DNA from: Kordia sp965224175 | Lineage (GTDB): Bacteria; Bacteroidota; Bacteroidia; Flavobacteriales; Flavobacteriaceae | DNA: 64,000 nt | Direction of reading: 5' to 3' | Assembly: GCF_965224175.1 (NCBI RefSeq) | Contig: NZ_OZ245041.1 | Span: 2,852,001-2,916,000 of the forward strand | In this document: in pieces, positions 8,546 through 15,564 of the stretch | Layout of the letters: every line of letters begins with the position of its first letter | Numbering within the stretch: position 1 is the stretch's first letter | Translations under genes and position numbers: made by a program | Notes under the pieces: generated by a model | Seen by the model: only the letters and a program-made list of their open reading frames with translations | The model's database searches: none | What the model was told of the DNA's origin: nothing

Positions 8546-10003
8546 TTAATTTTCTTCTGAATCATTTGAAGGTTTTACTTCAGAAACAGAAATTTCTTTA
8601 GTAACATCTTTTCCTTTTAAGTATTCAGGTAAGTCCATTCCTGCCATGTTGAACATTTCTTGTAAAGGCGGAACTGCTTTATACATTCCTGAGATAAAGT
8701 TTGACGTAGATGTTTTACCATCTTTTCCTCCGCCACCATTTTCCCAAACGGTTACTTTATCTATTTTGATATTTTTGATAGCTTCTGCCTGTGTTTTTAC
8801 TAATTCTGGTAATTTATCAGCAATTAATAATAATACTGCATCTTTTGCATCGTCTCCAGAAGCTTTTACAATTTCGTCTAAACCAGCAGCTTGCTTTGTT
8901 AATACTTCATACAAACCTTGTGCTTCTGCTTGTGCTTTGAACAAGATCGCATCTGCCTCACCTTTTGCTTTTCTACGAATACGTTCTGCTTCTGCTTCTG
9001 CATCAATTTCTACTTTACGTTTGTCTATTTCTGCAGGGACAATAATATCGGCTTGTTGCGATGAACGTTCTCTTTCTGCCCTGGCAATTTCCGCTTCACG
9101 TTCAGCAGCATATGACTCTTCCAAGGCTTTTGCAGCTTGTACTTTCTCTGAAGCAATTGCTACACGTTCTGCTTCTGCTTCACGCTGTCTACGTAAGGAA
9201 TCAGAGTTTGCAACTTCAATTTTTGCAGTATTTTCTCCATCAACAGCTTTTGCATTGGCTGCGGCAACTTGTGTACGCTCATCTTGTAATGCGTTTGCTT
9301 CACCAATAGAACCATCTCTGTTTTTCTCAGCAACTGATTTACGAGCCGCGTTGATTGCATGTGCTGCAGCTTCTTTACCGAGTGCTTCAATATATCCAGA
9401 TTCGTCAACGATATCCGTAATGTTTACGTTGATTAGTTTTAAACCTACTTTCTTTAATTCAGATTCTACACTTTCAGAAATGTTCGATAAAAATTTATCT
9501 CTATCTGAGTTAATTTCTTCAATATCCATCGAAGCCACTACTAAACGCAACTGACCAAAGATAATTTCTTGTGCTAATTCTTGAATTTCGTTTTGACCTA
9601 ATCCAAGTAAACGTTCTGCAGCATTTTGCATTACTCCTGGTTCTGTTGAGATACCAATTGTAAATCGTGAAGGTACATTGACACGAATATTTTGTTTACT
9701 TAAGGCATTTACCAAGTTTACTTCTATTGAAATTGGTGTTAAGTCTAAATATTCATAATCTTGAATTACGGGCATAATGAATGCCGCGCCACCATGAATA
9801 CATTTGGCAGATTTTCCGCCACCTACTTTTCCATAAACTACTAAGATTCTATCTGAAGGACAACGTTTATATCTACGGATAAATACCGTGATTAAAATAA
9901 AAATAAAGAGCGCAGCAAAAACAAATAAGATTAGAGAAGAAGCGCCTTGTAAAGGGTTCCCGCCATCATCTGAAAGATTTTGCAATAATAAGAGTGATCT
10001 CAT
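8546..10003 (-). CDS. floT: Flotillin-like SPFH protein
   Basis: A 485-residue protein related to bacterial FloT/YuaG. An N-terminal membrane anchor (about 24-42, LILFVFAALFIFILITVFI) is followed by an SPFH/band 7 domain (about 55-210) and a long Ala/Glu-rich coiled coil (about 215-370) with repeated AEAEAERIRRKAKGEADAIL-type sequence. A conserved C-terminal region follows. Flotillins form oligomeric scaffolds in functional membrane microdomains. The start lies 7 bp after the stop of the NfeD/YuaF-like gene, the classic partner arrangement, so the two form an operon ending at the hairpin 8495-8522. Family assignment is secure; the role in this organism is unknown. Confidence 0.92.
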   Translation of the reverse strand: MRSLLLLQNLSDDGGNPLQGASSLILFVFAALFIFILITVFIRRYKRCPSDRILVVYGKVGGGKSAKCIHGGAAFIMPVIQDYEYLDLTPISIEVNLVNALSKQNIRVNVPSRFTIGISTEPGVMQNAAERLLGLGQNEIQELAQEIIFGQLRLVVASMDIEEINSDRDKFLSNISESVESELKKVGLKLINVNITDIVDESGYIEALGKEAAAHAINAARKSVAEKNRDGSIGEANALQDERTQVAAANAKAVDGENTAKIEVANSDSLRRQREAEAERVAIASEKVQAAKALEESYAAEREAEIARAERERSSQQADIIVPAEIDKRKVEIDAEAEAERIRRKAKGEADAILFKAQAEAQGLYEVLTKQAAGLDEIVKASGDDAKDAVLLLIADKLPELVKTQAEAIKNIKIDKVTVWENGGGGKDGKTSTSNFISGMYKAVPPLQEMFNMAGMDLPEYLKGKDVTKEISVSEVKPSNDSEEN

Positions 10004-10009
10004 AAAAAA

Positions 10010-10588
10010 TTATTGATTTAATGGTTGTACGATTAATATTCCTGTTCCTGTAATTTCTTTTACTTCTATTACAGTTCCTGTTTTTAAGTTTTCTTCGCTA
10101 TCGGCAAGTGCATCCAATTCGCGCAAAGCTCCTTGAATATTGACATGAACTTTACCAATTTTCGAACGATTTGCTCCAATGGTTAAGTATACTTCTCCTA
10201 TATTTCCAATAGCATTTTCAAGCTTTAACGTTCCGCTACTTACTAATTTATTAATATAGTAAATTAGTGTAGCCATGATGGTCATCATGATAAGTCCGGC
10301 AATAACAGAAACCAGAATGGTAATTCCTTTTCCATATCCAGCATCTATGCATGAAATTCCTGCCCAACTAAAAATAGTAAAGAATGCTACTAAGTTTTTG
10401 AAAGAGAAAAATTGAAATCCAATTCCTGTATCACTTTCTATATCAGCATCTACATCACCATCGATTCCATCTGTATCACCAACTAAGAATGTTGTGATCA
10501 ATACAAATACAAATATTGTTGATGATATTCCTGCGATAATCCAGTAGGATTTCTCGAAAAGCGTTAATGTTGAAAACCAATCTCCCAT
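10010..10588 (-). CDS. yuaF: NfeD/YuaF-like OB-fold membrane protein
   Basis: A 192-residue protein with three hydrophobic segments: about 14-36 (SYWIIAGISSTIFVFVLITT), about 68-86 (FKNLVAFFTIFSWAGISCI) and about 91-113. An acidic Asp/Gly-rich loop (GDTDGIDGDVDADIESDTG) lies between the first two. The C-terminal 75 residues look like the OB-fold NfeD domain, with IGEVYLTIGANRSKIGKVHV and GTVIEVKEITGTGILIV. Such proteins accompany flotillins and are thought to help organise membrane domains. The gene is 6 bp upstream of the flotillin gene. The ketoacyl synthase gene ends 37 bp before its start on the same strand and may be co-transcribed. Confidence 0.82.
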   Translation of the reverse strand: MGDWFSTLTLFEKSYWIIAGISSTIFVFVLITTFLVGDTDGIDGDVDADIESDTGIGFQFFSFKNLVAFFTIFSWAGISCIDAGYGKGITILVSVIAGLIMMTIMATLIYYINKLVSSGTLKLENAIGNIGEVYLTIGANRSKIGKVHVNIQGALRELDALADSEENLKTGTVIEVKEITGTGILIVQPLNQ

Positions 10589-10625
10589 AGCGTGTGATTT
10601 TTAATTTGTTAATTTCTGTCGAATT

Positions 10626-11786
10626 TTAGTCTTTTGTTAGCAATACCGAAACAGCATTTCCTCCAAAACCAACCGCATTCACTAATATCTTGTTTAATTG
10701 CGTTGGTTTTTTTCCTTTGTTAAGATAAGGAATTGAAATGAATTTTTGTTGCTGTATCATTCCTATTGCAAGTTCTACACTTAACATTCCTGAAGCTCCA
10801 AAAGTGTGACCTATCTTCCATTTATTCGTAGTCAAACTTGGAATTTTGTTACAAAATATTTTTTTGATTGCTTGACATTCTGCCAAATCTCCTTTTATCG
10901 TTCCTGGTGCATGCAATACAATTGCATCTATTTCTTCTGGTTTATGACTACCCAAAGCCATACGCATTGATTTTTCAAAACAGATACCTTCTGCCGAAAT
11001 AGAAGTATTGTGTTTTAAGATTTCGGTTGCATAACCAATTCCTCTAATTTTCGCCAACGCGTTTTGCTTTTCACCTTTTTCAATACATACTGATGCAGCT
11101 CCTTCGCCTAAAATCATAGTATTTCGCTTTTTTTCTAAATCTAAAGATAAGCAAGGATACGTTGTTTCTTTTTTTGCGTAAATGTGCAAAGCTTGCATTT
11201 GCGCAATGGTAAATGGTGTTAGTGGAGCTTCACTTCCTCCAACCAAAAATTTATCGGTCATGCCTGAGTTTAGCCAAGCAATTCCATTCATCAAGGCATG
11301 TAATGCTGTAGAACAGGTAATTGAATGTGATATTTGCGGACCTGAAGTTTGCAAATCATGTGCAACCCATGATGATATATTACCAAGTGTTGTTGTTGGT
11401 GAACTTAGTGTTTGTGCATGTTCGTTTTCAAGAAAATCTTTGTGATATTTTTCAAAAAGCGTTGTCGCTCCACGTGAAGAGCCAATGTTGATTCCAAAAT
11501 CGCTTTCATGAGTCCAACCAGCATTTTCAATTGCTATTCTAGACGCTAATATGGCATATAAAACACTATTATCAAGGTTTTTATATTTTGAATTTGAATT
11601 TTTTAATGTTTGAATTGCTGCTGCTGCAGTTGTAGAAAGCGGCGCTGTGTATACACTTTTATCATGAATTGTTTCCGTTTGAAAACAGTGTGAATCATTG
11701 TTGTAATGTTTCCAAATTTCAGCTTGTGTATTTCCTAATGGAGATACCGAACCTAAGCCAGTTATTGAAATACAGTCATGCATCAT
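10626..11786 (-). CDS. Beta-ketoacyl synthase (KAS II-like)
   Basis: A 386-residue thiolase-fold condensing enzyme. The active-site triad is present: Cys158 in SITCSTALHAL, His292 in LHAPGTIKGD and His327 in KIGHTFGASGML. The second motif is usually HGTGT..ND, so APGT..GD is a divergent form. It would extend an acyl-ACP chain by Claisen condensation with malonyl-ACP. The divergence and genomic setting suggest a specialised role, not the housekeeping FabF. It lies about 4 kb from bioA and about 6 kb from bioB, so a part in making the pimeloyl precursor of biotin is possible but only an inference. A second Met lies one codon downstream of the chosen start. Confidence 0.85.
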   Translation of the reverse strand: MMHDCISITGLGSVSPLGNTQAEIWKHYNNDSHCFQTETIHDKSVYTAPLSTTAAAAIQTLKNSNSKYKNLDNSVLYAILASRIAIENAGWTHESDFGINIGSSRGATTLFEKYHKDFLENEHAQTLSSPTTTLGNISSWVAHDLQTSGPQISHSITCSTALHALMNGIAWLNSGMTDKFLVGGSEAPLTPFTIAQMQALHIYAKKETTYPCLSLDLEKKRNTMILGEGAASVCIEKGEKQNALAKIRGIGYATEILKHNTSISAEGICFEKSMRMALGSHKPEEIDAIVLHAPGTIKGDLAECQAIKKIFCNKIPSLTTNKWKIGHTFGASGMLSVELAIGMIQQQKFISIPYLNKGKKPTQLNKILVNAVGFGGNAVSVLLTKD

Positions 11787-11950
11787 ATCGACATATATTA
11801 AGAGTGCTAATATCGTAAGAAATGTGATGATTTGCTAACATTTATAATGTAGTTTATGAAAGAGAATTACAAGTATTTTTTTTGCTCATTGAAGTTTGAG
11901 AGTATATCTGGATATTTTCTAGTATTTTTAAATTCTTGATATAAAATATA

Positions 11951-13657
11951 TTGCTGATGAATATTTCCAAACTGTTCTTTTTTGTGTTGTTGCTTCCACT
12001 GTATATGGCTGCTATTAATCAAGATTCTCTAGCTGTTTTTAAACAAAAAAACTTAGTACAACAACATGCGTATTTGAAAGAGCAATTGAATTCTAAGAAT
12101 AATATTGAGCGTTATATTCAGGTTTTTTTAGATCGAGCAATAAAAAGAAAAGATACGTACTACATCGCAACATCATATTATTTTCAACATCGCATTTACA
12201 GAAAAGCAAAAGTGTATCACAAAGCACATGCTGCTATAGATAAAGCTATTGGATTGGCTCAACAAAGTAAAAAAGATTCTTTGTTAGGTTCTTTTCTTCA
12301 TGCTAAAGGAGCAGCTATGTATATACAATCTGATTATGAGGGCGCATTAGATTATTATGTAAAAGCTTATGATATTATGCGTACAAAAGGTTCTATCAGC
12401 AATCGATTGACACTCGAATTTGATATTGCAACAATAAATTTAAAGGTAGGAAAGACTGAAGAAGCTTTGAATGAATTCAGTGAAATTATACATTCGTACG
12501 ATTCCTTACTAATGTTGCAGCCTGATTCTCGTTTTCTGAAAGTTCGATTTATTAAAATGCTGAACAATACTGCCAAATCGTACACAAATGCCTCTATGTA
12601 TGATTTAGCCATTGAACTCTATTCAAAAAGTCTTTTATTGAATAAAACAACGCATTATCTTTCTGGAGAGTGTATTGCTATAGGTGGAAAAGGAAATGTG
12701 TATACTGCTGAGAAAAAATATCATAAAGCATTAAATAAAATTGAAGAAGCTTTAGCAATTTCTACAAAGAATCCTGATCTTCATTTAATTACTCCTTTTT
12801 TACTACTTGATAAAGGAAAATGTTTGTTTGGATTGAAAAAATACCAAGAAGCGCTTCTAAGTTTTTCTGAAGCAGATCGCATTATCCAAACTAAAGATTT
12901 AAACTTTATCGAATTGGATGAAACCTATCAATTTCTTGGTAAAACTTATGTTGAGTTAGGCAATCATAAAAAAGCAACCGAAGTTTTCAATCAATACATT
13001 AAACGTAAAAATTTAAGTACCGAAAAACGTTTTGAATTGTATAAAACAATTTTTGAAGAGTATGATTTAAAAAATGTTGAATATCGTGCAGACAAAGCAG
13101 AAGAAACATCTACGTTGTTTAAAAATTACTTCATACAAGCCATCTCGGCTATTATTATTTTGATCATTACCGTAGTTATTTTCTTTGTATACTACAGAAA
13201 TAAACAAAAGCAAAAACAGGCGAAGTTTCATAAAATCATTCAAGAGTTAAAGACAAAAGATCTTTCTCAAACCGAATCGCAGCCAAAAGGATATGTTTTA
13301 TCTGATGAAAAAGCTTCTAAAATATTAGACAAATTGGAAGTTTTAGAAGCAAATTTATTTTTCTTGGATAAGAAGTATAATCTTTCCACATTGGCAAAAA
13401 AATGCAATACCAATTCGAGTTATTTATCAAAAGTAATTAATAAGTATAAGGAGAAAACTTTTTCAGAATATATGACAGATATGCGAATTACGTATGTGTT
13501 GAATGCCCTGAAAGATGATAAAAAATTACGTTCATACACTATTCAATCTATTGCAGAAGAAACTGGTTTTAAGAAATCGGAATCGTTTGCAAAGGCTTTT
13601 AAGAAACGTACAGGATTCAATCCTTCATATTACATAAAAAACCTTGAAAATCTGTAA
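11951..13657 (+). CDS. TPR-transmembrane-AraC/HTH regulator 2
   Basis: A 568-residue regulator with the architecture of the gene at 6083: signal sequence (1-22; Met3 at 11957 is an equally good start), TPR units (about 70-350, e.g. QSDYEGALDYYVKAY, EKKYHKALNKIEEAL, LKKYQEALLSFSEA), a membrane helix at about 394-415, then an AraC-type double HTH (about 455-565, KKYNLSTLAKKCNTNSSYL and TGFKKSESFAKAFKKRTG). It is followed at once by five GG-leader peptide genes whose promoters share a palindrome. I infer that it senses a peptide in the periplasm and controls those promoters from the membrane. No kinase or receiver domain is present, so signalling would be direct. Confidence 0.85.
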   Translation: MLMNISKLFFFVLLLPLYMAAINQDSLAVFKQKNLVQQHAYLKEQLNSKNNIERYIQVFLDRAIKRKDTYYIATSYYFQHRIYRKAKVYHKAHAAIDKAIGLAQQSKKDSLLGSFLHAKGAAMYIQSDYEGALDYYVKAYDIMRTKGSISNRLTLEFDIATINLKVGKTEEALNEFSEIIHSYDSLLMLQPDSRFLKVRFIKMLNNTAKSYTNASMYDLAIELYSKSLLLNKTTHYLSGECIAIGGKGNVYTAEKKYHKALNKIEEALAISTKNPDLHLITPFLLLDKGKCLFGLKKYQEALLSFSEADRIIQTKDLNFIELDETYQFLGKTYVELGNHKKATEVFNQYIKRKNLSTEKRFELYKTIFEEYDLKNVEYRADKAEETSTLFKNYFIQAISAIIILIITVVIFFVYYRNKQKQKQAKFHKIIQELKTKDLSQTESQPKGYVLSDEKASKILDKLEVLEANLFFLDKKYNLSTLAKKCNTNSSYLSKVINKYKEKTFSEYMTDMRITYVLNALKDDKKLRSYTIQSIAEETGFKKSESFAKAFKKRTGFNPSYYIKNLENL

Positions 13658-13680
13658 TTTACAATTAAAAAAACACTCGC

Positions 13681-13696
13681 TATTTTTATAAAAATC
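13681..13696. promoter_or_regulatory. Candidate operator, P4 promoter
   Basis: TATTTTTATAAAAATC resembles the palindrome GATTTTCATGAAAATC and continues with CGATTATAAAT as in the P6 promoter. It ends 72 bp before the P4 ATG. Confidence 0.6.
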
Positions 13697-13767
13697 GATT
13701 ATAAATGTTGGGATTCTGTACTAGAATTAACGTACTTCAAGATATCATTAATTTTAAAGCAAGTAAT

Positions 13768-13965
13768 ATGAATCGCAAATTTCACAAAAGATTATCACTC
13801 CAAAAGATCACTATTTCCATACATCAAATTTATGGAGGTATCGCTGATAATGGAGAGACAGTTCCGCCATCGAGTGCATATGACGAACCAACTGAAATTC
13901 CTAGGTTGGACACAAAGCCTAACGATCCAATTTTACTAAGTTACAATTCACCTATTTGTATTTAA
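13768..13965 (+). CDS. GG-leader precursor peptide P4 (65 aa, IYGG family)
   Basis: I start at the ATG at 13768 (MNRKFHKRLSLQKITIS), which matches the starts of P6 and P7; the longer frame from 13705 runs through the conserved promoter. The leader ends IYGG (23-24). The core contains SSAYDEPTE, the motif SSA[YF]-[DH]-x-PTE shared with P6 and P7, then a variable Pro/Asp-rich stretch and a single Cys64 one residue before the end (SPICI). It lies 110 bp after the TPR-AraC regulator. Relatives annotated as natural-product precursors in Bacteroidota share this kind of leader; the mature product is unknown. Confidence 0.75.
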   Translation: MNRKFHKRLSLQKITISIHQIYGGIADNGETVPPSSAYDEPTEIPRLDTKPNDPILLSYNSPICI

Positions 13966-13990
13966 CATCTGTAACATAACTCAAAGTACA

Positions 13991-14018
13991 AAAGCGAACT
14001 TTTAAAGTTCGCTTTTTT
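13991..14018. terminator. Bidirectional terminator between P4 and P5
   Basis: A stem of AAAGCGAACTTT with its complement and a T/A run on each side lies between two convergent peptide genes. The same GCGAAC core recurs in the terminator at 15095-15124. Confidence 0.85.
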
Positions 14019-14026
14019 AGTATTGA

Positions 14027-14302
14027 TTATGCACAAACTTGTACAGATAAACAAGGATTTGGAATTCCGTTATTACAGTATGAAAGCTCAATGGTTGGTC
14101 TCGTACAACCTTCTGCACATGTTGCAACAATTGACGGACCTGTAACTATACAATCTTTTGAATAACAAGGTCCATGTTCTGATTGTACTGGACATGGATA
14201 TTGCTTGGTAACATTTACTCCACCTTTAACGCCTGATGACTGTAAATTAGATACACGATTTTTCTTTAAACTCAGTTTGAGATTTACATTCTTTTTTTTC
14301 AT
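14027..14302 (-). CDS. GG-leader precursor peptide P5 (91 aa, 8 Cys)
   Basis: A 91-residue precursor with leader MKKKNVNLKLSLKKNRVSNL ending in Gly27-Gly28. The 63-residue core has eight Cys (37, 46, 51, 62, 66, 76, 84, 90). An even number could form four disulfides, or thioether rings with the many Ser/Thr residues if modification enzymes exist elsewhere. The leader is of the same type as P8 and P9. The gene is convergent with P4 and divergent from P6, and the P5-P6 intergenic region holds two palindromic sites 22 bp apart. Function unknown. Confidence 0.78.
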   Translation of the reverse strand: MKKKNVNLKLSLKKNRVSNLQSSGVKGGVNVTKQYPCPVQSEHGPCYSKDCIVTGPSIVATCAEGCTRPTIELSYCNNGIPNPCLSVQVCA

Positions 14303-14371
14303 GATTAATAGATATTAATTTATACAATCAAAATTAGATAGCTTTTTCAGCCAACACAAGGCTATACTTAC

Positions 14372-14387
14372 GGCTTTCATGAAAATC
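14372..14387. promoter_or_regulatory. Candidate operator, P5 promoter
   Basis: GGCTTTCATGAAAATC differs from the palindrome GATTTTCATGAAAATC at two positions and begins 70 bp upstream of the P5 ATG on the minus strand. Its centre is 22 bp from that of the neighbouring P6 site. Confidence 0.65.
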
Positions 14388-14393
14388 TATCAC

Positions 14394-14409
14394 GATTTTT
14401 ATGAAAATC
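14394..14409. promoter_or_regulatory. Candidate operator, P6 promoter
   Basis: GATTTTTATGAAAATC differs at one position from a perfect palindrome and ends 73 bp before the P6 ATG. It is followed by CGATTATAAATATT, conserved before P4. Confidence 0.65.
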
Positions 14410-14481
14410 GATTATAAATATTAGCAATCTATTCAAGAATTAACTTCCTTCACAATAGTTATTAACTCTAAAATTTTTAGC

Positions 14482-14667
14482 ATGAAAAGTAAACTTCATA
14501 AAAAATTATCTCTTAAAAAAATTACCATATCAACACATTTAATATATGGTGGAAACGAAGACAACAGCAATAAATCGAGTGCTTTCCATGAGCCAACAGA
14601 AACTCCAATTCCTGTTGAGGATGAAAATCCAGCGTTAATTAGTGCACACAACGAAACTTGTATTTAA
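14482..14667 (+). CDS. GG-leader precursor peptide P6 (61 aa, IYGG family)
   Basis: MKSKLHKKLSLKKITISTHL opens a leader ending IYGG (23-24). The core has SSAFHEPTE, an acidic Pro-rich middle and a single Cys60 at the penultimate position (NETCI). It is nearly identical to P7 through residue 27 and similar to P4, with conserved upstream DNA, so the three arose by local duplication. The conserved His and aromatic residues before the GG, and the conserved PTE motif, suggest recognition by one processing system. No exporter or modifying enzyme is adjacent. Confidence 0.75.
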   Translation: MKSKLHKKLSLKKITISTHLIYGGNEDNSNKSSAFHEPTETPIPVEDENPALISAHNETCI

Positions 14668-14685
14668 CAATATCTATGATCAACA

Positions 14686-14716
14686 AAAAGCTCTTGAAGA
14701 ATTCTCAAGAGCTTTT
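14686..14716 (+). terminator. Terminator of P6
   Basis: A 12-bp stem, AAAAGCTCTTGA with its complement around a 7-nt loop, lies 18 bp past the P6 stop. Confidence 0.8.
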
Positions 14717-14783
14717 CTAGTATTAAACACACGGATATTTTATAAAATAAGTTATCAACTATAACATTTTTAAAGTCTATCAC

Positions 14784-14799
14784 GGTATTTATAAAAGCC
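14784..14799. promoter_or_regulatory. Candidate operator, P7 promoter
   Basis: GGTATTTATAAAAGCC is the most divergent copy of the shared palindrome. It is preceded by TATCAC, as at P6, followed by CGATTA, and ends 75 bp before the P7 ATG. Confidence 0.5.
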
Positions 14800-14874
14800 G
14801 ATTAGAAGTATTGGGAATTTATTTTAAAATTGATTTCCTTCACATTATTAATCAACTCTAAAACTTACAGCATT

Positions 14875-15051
14875 ATGAAAAGTAGATTCCACAAAAAGTT
14901 ATCTCTTAAAAAGATTACAATTTCTACACATACTATTTATGGTGGAAATGAAGATGATACAGAAAGATCTAGCGCTTATCACGCTCCTACAGAAATCATT
15001 CTAGAACCTGAAGAAGAGCTTAAGAGTCGAATTATTGATATTTGCCCTTGA
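14875..15051 (+). CDS. GG-leader precursor peptide P7 (58 aa, IYGG family)
   Basis: I start at ATG 14875 (MKSRFHKKLSLKKITIS), matching P6; the frame extends upstream but only through conserved non-coding DNA. The leader ends IYGG (23-24) and continues NEDD as in P6. The core contains SSAYHAPTE, then a hydrophobic and Glu-rich stretch, and a single Cys57 before the last residue (IDICP). It is the third member of the tandem family P4/P6/P7 and is convergent with P8. Function unknown. Confidence 0.75.
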   Translation: MKSRFHKKLSLKKITISTHTIYGGNEDDTERSSAYHAPTEIILEPEEELKSRIIDICP

Positions 15052-15094
15052 TACATTCATTATAAAAAAAATAGAAGTACTTCTTCAAAATATA

Positions 15095-15124
15095 AAAAAG
15101 CGAACCTTAAAAAGTTCGCTTTTT
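15095..15124. terminator. Bidirectional terminator overlapping the P8 3' end
   Basis: AAAAAGCGAAC pairs with GTTCGCTTTTT around an 8-nt loop, between convergent P7 and P8. The P8 stop codon (15107-15109) and its last residues lie within the hairpin. Confidence 0.8.
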
Positions 15125-15379
15125 GGTTTTACAGTACTGTTGTGGACATTGTGCTGGATCAATCGAAGGATTACACCATTGCGTCGGACACCAAGTTCTT
15201 ACCGATTGTTGTGGGCATGGGCTTTGTCTTGTTGGAGAATCACAATTGATACACGTATTTTGTGTTCCTGAACAAATGTTTGTTCTTGCATTTAAACCAC
15301 CTGTAAGTCCATCTTTTTGCAAATTAGAAATAAGATTCTTTTTTAAATTTAGTTTACTGTTTAAATTCTTTTTTTTCAT
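15107..15379 (-). CDS. GG-leader precursor peptide P8 (90 aa, 8 Cys)
   Basis: I start at the ATG 15377-15379 (MKKKNLNSKLNLKKNLISNL), matching P5; a start at 15466 would span the palindromic site. The leader ends Gly27-Gly28. The core has eight Cys (36, 43, 46, 55, 64, 69, 78, 83), many Gln and Pro, and repeated CPxQ elements (SPCPQQ, TWCPTQWC, QCPQQYC). The C-terminal residues KTKKRTF are encoded inside the terminator stem and may be a by-product of it. It shares leader type and Cys count with P5, but the Cys spacing differs. Function unknown. Confidence 0.75.
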   Translation of the reverse strand: MKKKNLNSKLNLKKNLISNLQKDGLTGGLNARTNICSGTQNTCINCDSPTRQSPCPQQSVRTWCPTQWCNPSIDPAQCPQQYCKTKKRTF

Positions 15380-15457
15380 AATACTTAAGTTAAAGTTTTT
15401 GATTTGTAATACTTCAAAAGTATACTGACTCTCAGAACGATACAAGCAATCATTTTC

Positions 15458-15473
15458 GATTTTCATGAAAATC
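15458..15473. promoter_or_regulatory. Candidate operator, P8 promoter (perfect palindrome)
   Basis: GATTTTCATGAAAATC is a perfect 16-bp palindrome whose near edge is 79 bp upstream of the P8 ATG on the minus strand. It is the best copy of the motif found before all five peptide genes of this cluster. Confidence 0.65.
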
Positions 15474-15564
15474 TAGTCTACAATTTATAAATTCCGTTTG
15501 GTATGCATTTGTAACATTTTCAGTATTTTAGATACTTGTTAGAAAGAACCTTAAAGACCAACTA

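Noticed and set aside
8646..9554. A 302-codon plus-strand frame opposite the flotillin gene
   Set aside because: It is the antisense shadow of the Ala/Glu-rich coiled coil, giving a Ser/Ala-rich translation with no domain; the flotillin frame has clear SPFH features.
13705..13767. N-terminal extension of peptide P4
   Set aside because: The extension overlaps the conserved promoter region shared by P4, P6 and P7 and does not fit the leader family; the start at 13768 aligns all three.
5417..15379. Complete lanthipeptide biosynthetic cluster
   Set aside because: Precursors are present, but no LanB/LanC/LanM-like enzyme, radical-SAM maturase or C39 peptidase transporter is found in the window.
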